DNA of 64,000 nucleotides, from contig JAPMXV010000034.1 of NCBI GenBank assembly GCA_026936335.1, positions 62,001-126,000 of the forward strand, written 5' to 3'. This DNA is from Mantamonas sphyraenae. Its lineage: Eukaryota; CRuMs; Mantamonadidae. Made by a program: the position numbers and the translations under genes. Below the pieces are notes generated by a model. The model searched no databases and was not told the origin of the DNA. It saw only the letters and a program-made list of their open reading frames with translations. Each line of letters begins with the position of its first letter. The first letter of the stretch is position 1. Positions 25,180 to 36,291 of this stretch are shown here, piece after piece.

Positions 25180-26691
25180 ATGTCGCAGAGCGTACGTACC
25201 ACCTCCCACTCACCTGGTTTAGTGCCCATCGTGGGTGTTGCTCGCCAGTGGGGTTCCTCCAGGCTAACCCTGTCCTCTCATTGCCCATGGCCCACCCACC
25301 TCCCCTTCGGACCGCGATGCGTAGGCTGCCCAAGGCTTCGCCGCGATTCAACGCGGCCGCGAGCTGGTGAAGGAGATCAGTCTGCTGATCGACCAGAGCC
25401 TCCACGAGATCCGCGCGCTGCGGGCCATGGAAAACGAGCAGTTGGAAGCTGCAAAGCATGAACGGGCCAGCGCAAGCCCCGCCGAACTTGAAGCAGACCA
25501 AGACCTGGACATTCCCGCCGATTTTCAACCCGTGGTGCGGCGTCTGGGAGGCAAGGATACAGGTGCATTTGCAGCCGACGATGACGACGATGACTTTATG
25601 GACGACTTGGAAATGCCGGATGGCCCACTGCAGCTCAGTGGCGACGTAAGTGCGCGTGTTTGTGGCTGCCAGCACGAGAATGACCACGCGGGGAAACCCT
25701 CTCGCGGCGCCTGCTGACACACCCCAACACAGCTGGCAAACAAAAGCAACCACTCTGCCTTATTTATTGCAAACGCAAGGGGTGGTGCCACAGATGACTA
25801 TGCGGATGACTTTGATTTCGATGGGGAAGGACCCCTGCGGCCGACGCTTCCACACAGTGAAGACGAAGACACAGATCCGTTTGGCGACCTTTCCGACGAT
25901 GGCATGGATGGCAACGACGACATGGATGCCGACTCACGTCCTGCCAGTGCGGGAGAAGGGATTGACGAGGTAGGAATCTCGGGCAGGAGGGGGGGTGGGC
26001 GAGGGCGACGGATGAACAACAGTCATTGGCAGATGGACTGACACGGAGCTGAAACGTGCGACGTACACCCCACGCGCCAATCATACGCGTGTCTCAGGAC
26101 GTGTACGTAAAGAACTTGGTTCAGGCAGGCGAGTCGGACAAGTTGCACCCAGGCATGAAGACCATCAAGTGGTCGGGTGAGCACGGGCCGGTAAAGACAT
26201 TCCGTGGCATGCGGTACAACCCGAAACTAAAGACATGGGAAGGCAACGAGGAGGATGCGGATGTGTTTGAACGGAGAGCTGCCAAACCGGGTCTAATCAA
26301 GCCCATGGGCATGAGTGCACACCTGATGAACAACGACGCAGTGGAATATGACGAGAGTACCCAGCGCTGGGTATACAAGGACAGCGCCCAGGAGGAGGAA
26401 TTTATGAGGGACTTTGCAGACATTGAGGATCTTGAGGACAACAACGACAGGACACCCGCGGGCAGCACACAGGAGCCGTTGAGCAGCGAGATGATGGACA
26501 GCTTCCACCAAATGGCCAAGCAGCACGAGAAAGACATGCACAAGTGGCTAGATAACGGCTACAAGCTTCCCGAAGAAGACGCCTCGGACTTTCAAGACCG
26601 TTGGGTCGACATGGAGCGACAGCACTACGAGTCGCTTTTTGTCGTGCGTGACTACACGTCCAATGATGGACATGCCACCAAGACGAAGTGA
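25180..26691 (+). CDS. Acidic protein with MRYNP..WEGNE motif, possibly Byr4/Bfa1-like
   Basis: Exons: 25180-25191 (12 nt: MSQS), 25325-25645, 25733-25969, 26098-26691; 387 residues. The N-terminal helix (FAAIQRGRELVKEISLLIDQSLHEIRAL) is followed by a very acidic middle (FAADDDDDDFMDD, DDYADDFDFDGE). The C-terminal half has TIKWSG, then FRGMRYNPKLKTWEGNEED. This recalls the M-x-Y/F-D/N-P...W-x-G-N-E motif of Byr4/Bfa1, the GAP partner of the fungal septation/mitotic-exit GTPase. KPGLI and FADIEDLED also recall that group. I am not certain of the family. A C-terminal charged helix ends in ATKTK. Confidence 0.55.
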
Positions 26692-27259
26692 GGTTGTGGC
26701 TACCTGGAACTACACACGCTCCACGCTCTTGTTCTGGCCACCCAACGACGAGACACGCACATCCACATAGAAACAAACAAACACCCCAGCTGTCTCTTTA
26801 TCCTCCTGTTGCCCGTTTGTCGTTGGCCTTGGGCTCGCCCTTGTGGTTTGTTTTTCACACAACCCCTTTTTGAACGTGCTCTGACCCCCCTTTTTACCGC
26901 ATGACACACGGGGAGCATCTGCACATTTCTCGCATTGCCGCATGCTTCAGTTGCCTGTCTGACCTCATGTGAATTCGGGACTCGTCACGCGAACATGTTG
27001 GGCGGTTGACACGTGGGCCGAAAGCTTCGACAAGCTCACCTGTGCGTGTCACAAGGGGCCAAATCACGCTACCTTGCACCTAGTGCACTTCTACACTCTG
27101 TACTATCTTCCGTGTCACCCCACATGTGATCAAGAGCCTGCAACGGTCGACGATCGTCGTCGTCAGGATGCGCAGGCGCCCGCCCATCCACCCATTTCCT
27201 TGTCAGGAACGAGAAAAAACACCCTCGGTGGACCTCTTTTTTACCCCCTTTCTTTCGCT
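26692..27259. other. 568-bp intergenic stretch upstream of an unrecognised gene
   Basis: Holds the 3' flank of the acidic protein gene and presumably the promoter and 5' UTR of the gene at 27260. The plus frame stays open from an ATG at 26969 into the MNPSF start, so a longer N-terminus is possible; that segment has no recognisable domain. Runs of T and C precede the ATG at 27260. No RNA gene was recognised. Confidence 0.5.
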
Positions 27260-28667
27260 ATGAACCCGTCCTTTGACTACCAGCCGATCCAACCTTTATC
27301 AACGTTTCACGACGACGACTTGTGGGAACCCTTGCGCATGGTGGACTCACACAGCGTTGGTACACTCATCTCGTCCGGTGCAGAGAGCCCGCTGCTGAAC
27401 CAGGATGACCGTATCCACATCTTGCAGCGGTCGCCGTCGGTGCCTGTTGTATCGCAGCGGTCGCCGTACCGGATGGCAGGGATGCCTTGGCTAGACACCT
27501 CACCGCACTATAGCATTGAGTCCATTTCGCCGGGGGTCACACTGCTGGACACGTCCCGCGCTGGGGGGTTCGTTGATGTGCAGATGGTGCAGACTTCCAA
27601 TTTGCACCAGGTTCCCGGCGACGACAACACGAGACCGGAGGATTGGGCATCGACCACGCACCCAGCACAACTGCACGACATCACCCAGTTTTCCAACGGA
27701 GCATTTGGCCCTGTTCAGCCTGGACACTACCCATTTCCGCGCCCGGCAGCGCATCATCACGATGCTGTCCTGATGGAGGACATCTGGTCTCACGAGTCGC
27801 CTAGCCCCTTGGTGTCCTCGTCCACAAGCGCCGGAGCTCACACACGCACCAATCAGGGTGTGGAACGTAGGTTGTGGGCGTGAAAGAGAGTGCTGAACCC
27901 TTCCCTTGCGCTCTGTGCAAAGAGTTTCCCGATTCCTGACACAGTCTCCGGAAAAAATCGGCACGTGTTGCCGGATCCACCCAGGCTTGTTTGAAGGCCA
28001 AACACCCCCACGAGAGCGTGTGGAGGCGCAACAGATTCAGGACAGTGATTTGGTGGTCACTGGATGCACCCTGCACTTCCTCAACAACGGATCACCCATC
28101 AAACACAGCTTTCGGCTGGGTCCGAGCAAGTCTGCCGTGGAGAGGCAAATGCCCGCACGCCCTGTTCGTCGCACCTTGTTCCACGAAGACCATGTGCGTG
28201 CGTCCTCACACGAGATGGAATGGTCACGTGCGTGTGACAAGGTTGCACAACCGAGCGAGGTCGCTGTGACCGAGGAGGGCAACGAGGAGACGGATCTGCA
28301 GGGTCATGAGCCATGTGATGGAATGGCACAGGACGCCTACGGCCCTGGAGGGCAACGAAGCCGCATCAGTCCCCGCCAGAGTCCTTCGCGTCCAAAGTGT
28401 GCACCGAGCGAGACGCACACAGAGGCCGTAGATGAGGCACAGGAGCAGCAAGCCGAGAAACGGCAGCGAGTGCATCCGTCGCCCATCTCATCCGAGCATG
28501 CAGAGTCTCCACTGCGGGTCAGCGAGTCCAGTACAACGGGAGAAAGAGAAGAACACACGTTTGCGCAAGCCGGTGCGTCTGCCGTCAGTGTGTTGTCGAC
28601 CTCCACACTCAAGGTGGCGCGTGAAAAGATGCGGGGACAGACAAAAATGTCCTTTGCCGCAAGGTAG
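27260..28667 (+). CDS. Unrecognised low-complexity protein, probably nuclear
   Basis: Two exons. The first starts at MNPSFDYQPIQP (27260) and ends near 27859; the second runs from 27945 to the stop at 28667. The acceptor acacag at 27944 is good. The phase-compatible donor at 27860 (gtggaa) is weak; a stronger-looking donor at 27867 (gtaggt) is out of phase with that acceptor. The N-terminal part is polar, rich in Pro, His and Ser. The second exon has KHSFRLGPSK, a basic segment and a C-terminus KVAREKMRGQTKMSFAAR. I recognise no family. The terminal AAG|GTAGGT could be another donor, in which case the protein would continue. Confidence 0.5.
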
Positions 28668-29130
28668 GTGCAGGAGCATGCATGCGTAGGGAGCTCAACG
28701 CAGAAGGGGAAAAGCGGGTCATCGATGTCAAAACCTCCAGTTTGCGTGCGAATGGACATTCGCGTGTGCTGGGAATGGCACCGGTTTTCTTTCTTGGCAT
28801 GGGGGGCACTATCGGCGAGTTTACGATGATCGATCATGCACTTGGGTATGACCTGGTGTGGCCATTCGAAACTGACACTGCAGGTGCGATGCATTAGGTT
28901 GCGGCTGCTTCTGGAGTCTGACTTCAGGGGAGCCAAGGTAGGTGGCATGCGAGGAGGGATGGAACATTTTGTGGCCAGGCCGCGAGAGTGGAGCGGTTGG
29001 GGGGAAGTGAAGCGCCTGGAGCATGCCGTGGGTAGGCAGGGCCGTGGAAACATGCGCCATGGGATGCCAGTGGGTGTAGGTACATGATGCGAGGCTGACA
29101 TGGATGTGGATGTGCGCATGCGGGCGTGCG
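28668..29130 (+). other. 463-bp stretch without a supported gene
   Basis: A plus-strand frame (28682-28897, 71 codons) includes VIDVKTSSLRANGHSRVLGMAPVF-type hydrophobic text but no recognised domain. It could be a further exon of either neighbour; a join across 28664-28689 would need an implausible 26-bp intron. No RNA gene was seen. Confidence 0.4.
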
Positions 29131-29760
29131 ATGAATCGGCATGTCGCAACAAAACAAACGGGGATGACTTGGTCGACCGCGGGGCAGTGGACACCCAACG
29201 GACTTGGCATCGTCATCCAAGAGCAGGCGGTGGCCCGTGCCATGTTGATGAAGACAGAGTCTCTTCGGTCGGATCTGCGCAAGCACGAGTTCAAGATGGT
29301 GTCCCAGCGAAAGCGGGTGCTGCTGGAGGACGCAGGTCGCGAAGGAGAAGGCGAGGCCGAAGCGTTGGAGCGTGCGCTTGCGCTTTCGCATCTGTGGGTT
29401 CACCCACTTTTTAGCAGGGAAGGCACCACCGACTTTCTGGTGATTCGTGTGCAGCAGAAGAAGCGGTTGATTGCCGAAGGCAACGCGTCTGCGGTGGTGA
29501 ATCTGACACGCGCGGATTACATGGGTTTGGAGGACAAGGATTACGACTTGGAACAGGACCGAGACTGGGTGAAGAACCATCTGAGTGTTGCACGCGTGAT
29601 CCCAGAAATCCATCGGGAGGGAGAACGCGAGCGCTTGATCCAGCGCAGGAAGAAGAAACAGGGCAAGGCGAACAAACGAGGGACGGACAGCAAGAACAAT
29701 GGCAAGTCCAAGGGCAAACACAAGTCGAAAGACCGGGGAAGAAAGAGGAAGCGGACGTAG
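29131..29760 (+). CDS. Unrecognised basic protein with Lys/Arg-rich tail
   Basis: Intronless, 209 residues from the ATG at 29131; an ATG nine codons earlier is in frame. The middle is helical and charged (VARAMLMKTESLRSDLRKHEF, then ALERALALSHLWVHPLF). A compact segment follows: TTDFLVIRVQQKKRLIAEG and VVNLTRADYMGLEDKDYDLEQ. The last ~40 residues are a strong nuclear-localisation-type tail (QRRKKKQGKANKRG, KDRGRKRKRT). I do not recognise the family. It may be a nuclear or nucleolar protein, by composition only. The LRR gene starts 24 bp downstream of its stop. Confidence 0.6.
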   Translation: MNRHVATKQTGMTWSTAGQWTPNGLGIVIQEQAVARAMLMKTESLRSDLRKHEFKMVSQRKRVLLEDAGREGEGEAEALERALALSHLWVHPLFSREGTTDFLVIRVQQKKRLIAEGNASAVVNLTRADYMGLEDKDYDLEQDRDWVKNHLSVARVIPEIHREGERERLIQRRKKKQGKANKRGTDSKNNGKSKGKHKSKDRGRKRKRT

Positions 29761-29784
29761 GTGGCACCACCAGAACAAACTCCC

Positions 29785-31872
29785 ATGCGCATTCCTCTCC
29801 TGTGTGCCGCAACTCTGTTGCTGCTGGTGGCGATGGCTACTTTGTGTGAAGCGGGGGTGCCCGCCTCGCAACGTAAGTGTGTGTGTGTGTGTGTGTGTGC
29901 TTGTTAGAGACCGCACACTTTCCAATGTGATACAGCCGCGTTTGCAAGGCCACAATGGCCTGCACATGCCGTTCCACACATGCATTCACGATTCGTGGAT
30001 CGGCTGCAAGTGATTGTACAGCCACACTGACACATGCGTGCGGTCCCGTGTCGCAGGACAAGCGCTTGAGGACCTGTTCGATTCCAATGGCGGCAGCCAA
30101 TGGAACAAGCGCGCCGGGTGGAAGGTCAGCGGCGACGTGTGCTCGTGGTACGGCGTAGACTGTACAAACAACGTCACCGTAACCCAACTGTACGTGTTGT
30201 GTCGTCCACACCTCATTGATTGCGAGGCACGCCCAATGAGACGCACGGGCCCTCTGCCCAGCGCTTCTTCTGACAACACTCCACCCCCCCCTCCCGCACC
30301 GATGTGCTTCGCCCTGCCCCGCCCTCCTACTGCAGTGATTTGGACGGAAACAACCTGGTGGGCAAGTTCCCCACCAACTTATTGCAGCGACTGCCCGATT
30401 TGACGTCGCTTTCCCTCAGCTACAACAAGATGGATGGCGATCTGCCCGATGTGTTTGCCCACCAGAAACTGGCGACTCTGGTCCTCTCGTCCAACATGTT
30501 TACGGGTCTTGTGCCCAAGAGCCTGGGTTCTGCACCCCTGGAGATCGTCGACTTGAGGTGGGTGTCCTGTCTCGCCCGCCGCGGCGTTTGGGAAAGGCAT
30601 CAACCAGCAACCCTGCGAATACTCGCTCACACACACTCACACACATGCCTCGACCTGCAGCCTCAACCGCTTTGTTCTGCCCTTGCCTATCGAACTGACC
30701 AAGCTGAACAACACTCTGCTGAGCTTCTCGCTGGAGAGCAACGGCCTGGATGGCGCTCTGCAGTCGGAGATCCTCAAGACCTGGACAAAGGTGCAATCGC
30801 TGAGCTTTGCCAACAACGCCCTCGTGGGCACCATCGTGGGCATGAACGAACGCGACCAGCCGGGTGACCCTGATCTGTGGAAGTACCTGCCTGAGTTGAC
30901 TCACCTTAGCCTGAACAACAACAAGTTCAGCGGCGGTCTGTCGGCCCTCAACGTCCAGGAGAACAACCTGATCTTCCTCAGTCTGAGCTACAACCCTTTC
31001 CAGAGCGCTGAACTGGACGAAGTGACATGGAGCAAGTTCACCAATCTGCGTACGCTGTTCTTGGAGAACTGCAATCTGTTTGGCAAGTACCCCAACTCGC
31101 TGAGCACCCTCACCGGCCTGAAGAACCTGCGATTGAACAAGTGAGTGACCTGGCGTGGTGTGTGCGATTTACTCAGTGGGAACGAGAGACGGGCTGACAC
31201 GGACACAACACATGGACACGGTGCACGCGCAGCAACGGTATCACGGGACCGCTTCCTGCCGACCTGATCCAGCAGGCGCAAAACAACCCACTGAGCGAGT
31301 TGCATTTGGCAAACAACTTTCTTTCGGGCCCCATCGACCCGACAATGGTGGGGGCGGTGACGCGCGAGGTGGATCTTCACAACAACTCGTTTGCCTGCCC
31401 CATGCCCAAGGTGACGCCCAAGAGCAAGTTTACACGTGTAAACCTTGGAGACTGCAAGTGTGCACTGGGTCAGCAGGGAAACAACACCAACAAGTGTGAG
31501 GCATGTCCACTGGGCACGTACGGAAACCAAACGGGTGGACCGGCAGGTGTGGGTGGTGGCATGTGCGCTGCCTGCAGTGCAAACACATATTCCAGCGTCA
31601 ATGGAGCCACCGAGTGCGTGGCCTGCCCTGCATTGCACTCCTCGGAGCCCGGTGCGGCTGTGTGTCAGGGAGGCCCGCTCGCCGGGGTGGTCATTGGTTC
31701 GTTGGCCGGCATTGGCGCCATCGCTGGTGCCATGTTTGTGCGTGACAAGAGCAAGAAGCGCATGCTGGAGGCCAACCGAGTGATGAAGCAGGGTTTGCTG
31801 GACGACATGCGGCACGACAACGAGGAGTTGATGTCAGAACCGAGCAGTGGTGACCACGATGAGCGAGTGTGA
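29785..31872 (+). CDS. Leucine-rich-repeat membrane protein with Cys-rich stalk
   Basis: Five exons: 29785-29872, 30057-30189, 30336-30557, 30661-31140, 31233-31872; 520 residues. A signal peptide (RIPLLCAATLLLLVAMATLCEA) is followed by an LRR N-cap (ALEDLFDSNGGSQWNK..GW..VCSWYGVDC), the type seen in plant LRR proteins. About eight LRRs follow, of the L..L.L..N...G..P form. A Cys-rich stalk (CKCALG, CEACPLGTYGN, CAACSANTYSSVNGATEC, CVACP) leads to one membrane helix (AGVVIGSLAGIGAIAGAMFV) and a short charged tail with no kinase. A surface receptor or adhesion molecule is inferred; the ligand is unknown. Confidence 0.85.
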
Positions 31873-31944
31873 ACACGCCCAGACAGATACAGATAGATGA
31901 TAGAACGTACGTACGTACATAAAGTGTTCCAGGTTCATGCATGC

Positions 31945-34158
31945 TCACTTGGCCCAGGAAGGCTTGGTGCCTCCGTTTGCGTCCTTGGCCAGATTGATGG
32001 GCGTCTTCTTGCCCTTGCCCTTGAGTTTGATGTCTGCGCCGTGGGCAATGAGCAGCTCACAGATCTCGTTGTGATTTTGGGAGGCTGCGTAGTGGAGGGC
32101 AGAGTCACCCTCGTCGGTGAGGAGGGCCACTGAAGCGTTGTGCTCCAACAACATGCGCGCTATTTGCAGGTGGCCGGCCAGAGAGGCAATGTGCAGGGGG
32201 GTGAGACCGACTGTGCTCTGCAGGTTGACCAGAGCCGAGCCTTCGCGTTCGAGGAGCAGAGAGACGACGTTGACGAGGCCAGCGTCACAAGCCACGTGCA
32301 ACAGGGTGAATCCTTCCACGTTGGCTGCGCTGACGTCTGCACCCGAGGTGACGGCTGAACACACGAGGCGTTCACTCACGTCTGGAGATTGACACATGTA
32401 CATGAGAGGGGTGCACTGTTCCGAATCGGTGGCCTCCAGAATGGAGGCGAGTTTGTGGTCCAGCACGTGCTGGATCATCAGCGTCATCATAATGGAGCTG
32501 CCCAACCGCGCTGCTGTATGCAACACATTCTCCTGGGCTTTGTTGACTCGGGAAATGTCCACGGGGGCGTCCTGGAGCAGATAGTCGCAGATGGGCACTT
32601 CCTGCTGCTCACAGGCAGCCTGCAGTGGGGTGGATCCATCCTCCTGCTGCACATTGCAGTCTGCACCTGCGGTGACGAGGATGCGCACCACATCCAAGTC
32701 TCCCTCCTTGCAGGCGAGCATGAGGGGAGTCTCTCCCGTGCTTGTTTGGGCGTTGAGGTCTGCGCCACTCTCCAGGAGGATGGGTAGCACAGTGTCATTG
32801 CCCGAGTGGATGGCCCTGTGGAGAGGAGTCCAGCCAAACGAGTCTCCGGCACTGACGTCGGCGCCACTCTGGATGAGGAGGGTGGAGATGGGGTCCAGAT
32901 CTGGGTTTTCGGCACTCAGATGTAGGGCTGTGTTGCCCGAGGCACTGGATTTGTAGTTTACGTCGCCATGGGCGGCAATGATGGCTTGGATGATGGGGAT
33001 GTGGTTGCCCAGCACAGCCAGGGACAGGGGCCACTCGCCCTTGCCGTCTTCCAGGTTGAGGTCGGCATACTTGTCGATGAGCATGATGGCCAGCTGGACA
33101 TGATTGTTGCTGATGGCCAGATGCAACGCACTCTTCTGCTCTTTGTTCTTCCAATCCATGTTTGCGTTGAAGTCCACCAGCAGCTCTGCAGCCTCCAGGT
33201 GGCCTTTGGCTGCGGCAAGGAGGAGCGGCGTGTTGTTTTCTTCGGTCTTCACCTCTGTATCAGCGTTGTTCTCCAGCAACACGCGCAGGAGATCCACGTG
33301 CGGGTGGTCTGCGGCCTCGTGGATGACATACCAGGGAGGTTCGCCCTCTCCCGGCCGTTTGGTGTCCGGATTAACCCCCTCGTACTCCAGCAGCTCACGG
33401 ACAAACTCGGCGTCGCCCTGTTGGGAGAGCGAGTCGGGATGGTGCAAGGGTGCGTCACAGTGACCATGGGCCACAGTAACCGTTGTGGGTGGACAGAAGT
33501 GTGAGTGGACGAGGGCCAATGGCAAAGGCGGGGCCGTGGAAGGGTCGGGGCTGGGAAGAGGGCCTTGAGGCCACAACCTGCCTTTTCTACAGGTGGCCAC
33601 ATGTTGTGCAGTTGGAAGAAGAAAATGAATTCTTGATCGCTGATGAGGTCGTTGTGGTCTGAGGAGCTTGCATACTCTGCCAGTTCGGAGAGGATGGTGT
33701 CAAGCTTGCTGATTCGGTTGTCGACGACTTTGGTGGAGAGTTTGGACAGGCCCAGGGTCTTGGGCGGAAACTTGGACAGCTTGTACTGCTTGCCAAGGAC
33801 AGCTTTGATCTGTGACGGGCCATGTTGGTGTGGGTGTGGGCGTGTGAGACCAGCGCATGCGTGTGCGAGGGAGGAGGCTGTGTGGTTTCACCAGCCCAGG
33901 CCGCAGCGTACGTGTTCATAAAAGCGCAGAAAGGTCGAGTATCGACGTTCGATACGCCAGTTGTAGTCCCCCCGCCGGACGTCGACTATGTACACCTGTT
34001 CAGGGGCGAGAGAGTGTGAGGGAGGGCGTGTGGTGTGTGAGCGAAACACACGGAAAACGACGAGGAGGATGGGCCACAAACGGTGACGTTGGCCTTACGG
34101 TAAACTGCTTGCCCGTGACGTCCTGGCGTAGCTCAGTCGCTGAAATAAATGCACTCAT
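31945..34158 (-). CDS. PX-domain protein with ankyrin repeats
   Basis: Exons: 34158-34099, 33995-33912, 33809-33591, 33417-31945; 611 residues. The first three exons encode a PX domain (VYIVDVRRGDYNWRIERRYSTFLRFYEHV, then KLSKFPPKTLG), which binds phosphoinositides; the RRYSTF signature is intact. The last exon is about thirteen ankyrin repeats (for example SALHLAISNNHVQLAIMLI, GWTPLHRAIHSGNDTVLPILL, TPLHIASLAGHLQIARMLL). It ends with KGKGKKTPINLAKD. The domain order suggests an endosomal scaffold. The stop (31945) lies 72 bp from the convergent LRR gene. Confidence 0.88.
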
Positions 34159-34353
34159 TTTCAATGTGCGTGCCACGCGCGAGCGCCGTTTGCTGGATGC
34201 GGCACTGGAGAAGCTTGCAGGCCCGCCGTCGCTTGTGCTCATCGGGCAGGTGGAGGGGATTCGTTGGCGGTGCTTGTGTGGTTGCAATTGACCCAAGACC
34301 ACAACAACAGGCAGGCACACCACCATCACCACCACCACCACCAACAACGCCAT

Positions 34354-35332
34354 TCACATGCTGGCATTCATTTCCTCCACATCGAGCACAATCTTGCCTC
34401 GCTTCTTGGCAACCTCCTGCGGGTCCTGCAGCTGCTCGAGGGCGGCAAAGACAGCACGAATCATGTTGGGCTTGTTGCGCGAGCCAATGACCTTTGTGAC
34501 ACAGTCCTCAATGCCAAAGGCACGCAGAATGCGCATGACCTGCTGGTTGGCCGTGTAGCCCGTGTCCAGTGGAGACCGGCGCATGATGACCTTGGTTGCG
34601 CAGAACTTGGCCTCCACGTCGTGGCAGATGGTTTTGCCCTTGTGCAGGGGCACCTGGATCAGGTTGCGATGTGCCTCTGCAGCCGCTTTGGATGTGGCTG
34701 TGCCGATTTCGCCTCCCTTGGCAAAGCCGAAGCCTCCCGTGCCCTTGCCGTTGCCCACCACCACAATCGCGTTGTACGAATACACTTTACCATACTTGGT
34801 GACCTTGCTCACGCGGCCCACGTGGACCACATCCTCCACAAAGTCGTTCTGCGTGAACACAGGTGTGAGTGCTCTCGTGTGGGTCCAAAGCGGGGCCTAC
34901 AACCCTTCCGGGATGGCGGCCGCATGCCGCTCCCGCTCAGAGGCCCTGTGGCCAGAGCGTGCATAGCACAGCAGAGGCGTGCACACTTGCAAAGCCCCGT
35001 TGACGCGTCACACTGGCCATGGACAGGCTCTCCTGGTCGTTCTGCTCATGGCTTACCTTGTCATGCCTCAATGTGGTGGCGAGCAGGTCGTCGGTGATTT
35101 CCGGAAAGTACAGCCTGCGCTCAGCAGCAGGATCGTGTGCCGACGCCGTGGTCTTGCGCAGACCAGGTTCATGGCCAGGCAGCCAAGAGTACTCTCGCTG
35201 CTGCATGTTCTGTGCCTCATTGGTCCCCAGGACGACCAACGACGGCCGTTGCCAACTGCGCTCCACAAGTCGACTGCTCCCAGCCTCCATGACCGTGCGT
35301 ACCCTGTGTGCTGATGTGCGACGTGCAAACAT
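34354..35332 (-). CDS. MRPS5: Mitochondrial ribosomal protein uS5m
   Basis: Two exons (35332-35057 and 34848-34354), 256 residues. The conserved region is VHVGRVSKVTKYGKVYSYNAIVVVGNGKG, GFGFAKGGEIGTATSKAAAEAHRNLI and VIGSRNKPNMIRAVFAALEQL, which is a uS5 domain. The N-terminus (MFARRTSAHRVRTVMEAG) is arginine-rich without acidic residues at first, like a mitochondrial targeting peptide. It is therefore the organellar uS5, not cytosolic RPS2. The 208-bp intron is phase 0. Confidence 0.85.
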
Positions 35333-35626
35333 ATGTGCCTGATATTATGTGTGGTGTGTGTGTGTGTGTGTGTGGGTTGATGTGTGGCTGTTTGTGGCTG
35401 GATGCACTCGCGCGCTCGCACGCAAGAAAATGAGCACTGGTTGAGGCCTTTGTTTCTGTCGTCACATCTTCTCTCTGCCGGTGGTGAATAGGGTTGGGCA
35501 CACCCTTTTGCCCTGTTTGTTTGCAGCGCCAGTCCTTCCCTTTGCACCAGGTGAGTGTCACGCGTCGACATGCGCTTTTCCCCTCCTGCCCCTCCTCCGA
35601 ACACGGCTCCTGTCCGGACGCGTGCG

Positions 35627-35749
35627 CGTGCATAGGATGATCATCTGCAATAACGGACTAGAGTTTCTGAACGAGAAGTCAAGCGCTCGTTGTTGATGAG
35701 AAATGTTGCATTTCTGCCCCACAAAACGTGGGTGTAACTGATGCACGCT
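35627..35749 (+). ncRNA. Candidate C/D-box snoRNA 1
   Basis: An 8-bp perfect terminal stem (GCGTGCAT at 35627-35634 against ATGCACGC at 35742-35749) closes the element; its last A also ends box D. A box C-like ATGATCA is at 35638-35644 (one mismatch to RUGAUGA), a D' box CTGA at 35668-35671, a C' box TGATGA at 35695-35700 and a D box CTGA at 35739-35742. Upstream of D' is CGGACTAGAG, complementary to CUCUAGUCCG, which I believe occurs in the conserved LSU rRNA core. It sits inside an apparent intron. The length is 123 nt, long for a C/D guide. Confidence 0.5.
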
Positions 35750-36056
35750 TCGCGCCCGGACCCGCTCGCGTCTCGTTTCCGCGCAACGCGCTTTCCTGCC
35801 CTGTTTACCCATCCCTCTTGTACTCACGCCATGCATGCCCGCTTGCTCTCATGCACACCTGCCCTGCGACTCATGCCAGGCGATGCTGAGTGCACTCCAA
35901 GTCCGCAGCGAACTGCGCAAAAAACTCCACACAAAGGTATGTGCTGCCCTCTGGCGAAGTTTTGGACCCCGTCCTCCGTCCTGTGCCCGTCCTCCCTTCC
36001 CCCTCCCCCGTCTGCCAACTTCCCGCCGCCACTGCACGGGCACGCCCCCACGCTAC

Positions 36057-36157
36057 GATCAATGATGATTCGAATTACCGGATGAGGCGCACAACTTTAC
36101 TGCAGTGCGCTGAATGATTCCAATCTTCGAGGCTGCAACTTTGTTGTGTCTGAGATC
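36057..36157 (+). ncRNA. Candidate C/D-box snoRNA 2
   Basis: A perfect box C (ATGATGA, 36062-36068) and a box D (CTGA, 36150-36153) are flanked by GATC and GATC, which pair as a terminal stem. Internal CTGA at 36110-36113 and TGATT right after it can be D' and C'. Guide targets were not identified. It sits in an apparent intron whose acceptor is near 36297. Confidence 0.5.
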
Positions 36158-36291
36158 TTGGGCCACCTTCCTTGGCAGCTGGCCTATCTTTTGTCCCTTT
36201 TGGCCGTTTCATGCGTTTACGCATGTGTGCAACGTGTCTTCACTCATTTGTCGTGTTGTCTCACTCCGTTTTTCATTTTCTCTGCGCCTGC

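Larger units (their letters stand above)
35333..36291 (+). other. Non-coding interval with a likely snoRNA host transcript
   Basis: No supported protein in 959 bp. The plus strand looks spliced. A short exon ends at cag|gtgagt near 35550. A second lies between an acceptor at about 35879 (atgccag) and a donor at 35938 (aaag|gtatgt). Another acceptor, ctcacag, sits at about 36297. The two long introns each contain a C/D-box snoRNA candidate. The short exons have no conserved protein, which suggests a UHG-like host gene. It may be transcribed divergently from the uS5m promoter. A TG tract lies at 35352-35374. Confidence 0.45.

Noticed and set aside
26969-27259. In-frame N-terminal extension of the gene at 27260
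   Set aside because: The segment has Cys and stop-prone content unlike the rest; the ATG at 27260 is preferred.
28664-28689. 26-bp intron joining the gene at 27260 to downstream sequence
   Set aside because: It is far shorter than every other intron in the window, though the phases would match.
35627-35749. U3 snoRNA identity
   Set aside because: A partial resemblance (GTTTCTGAAC) to U3 was seen, but the U3 box B and C pair and its length are absent.
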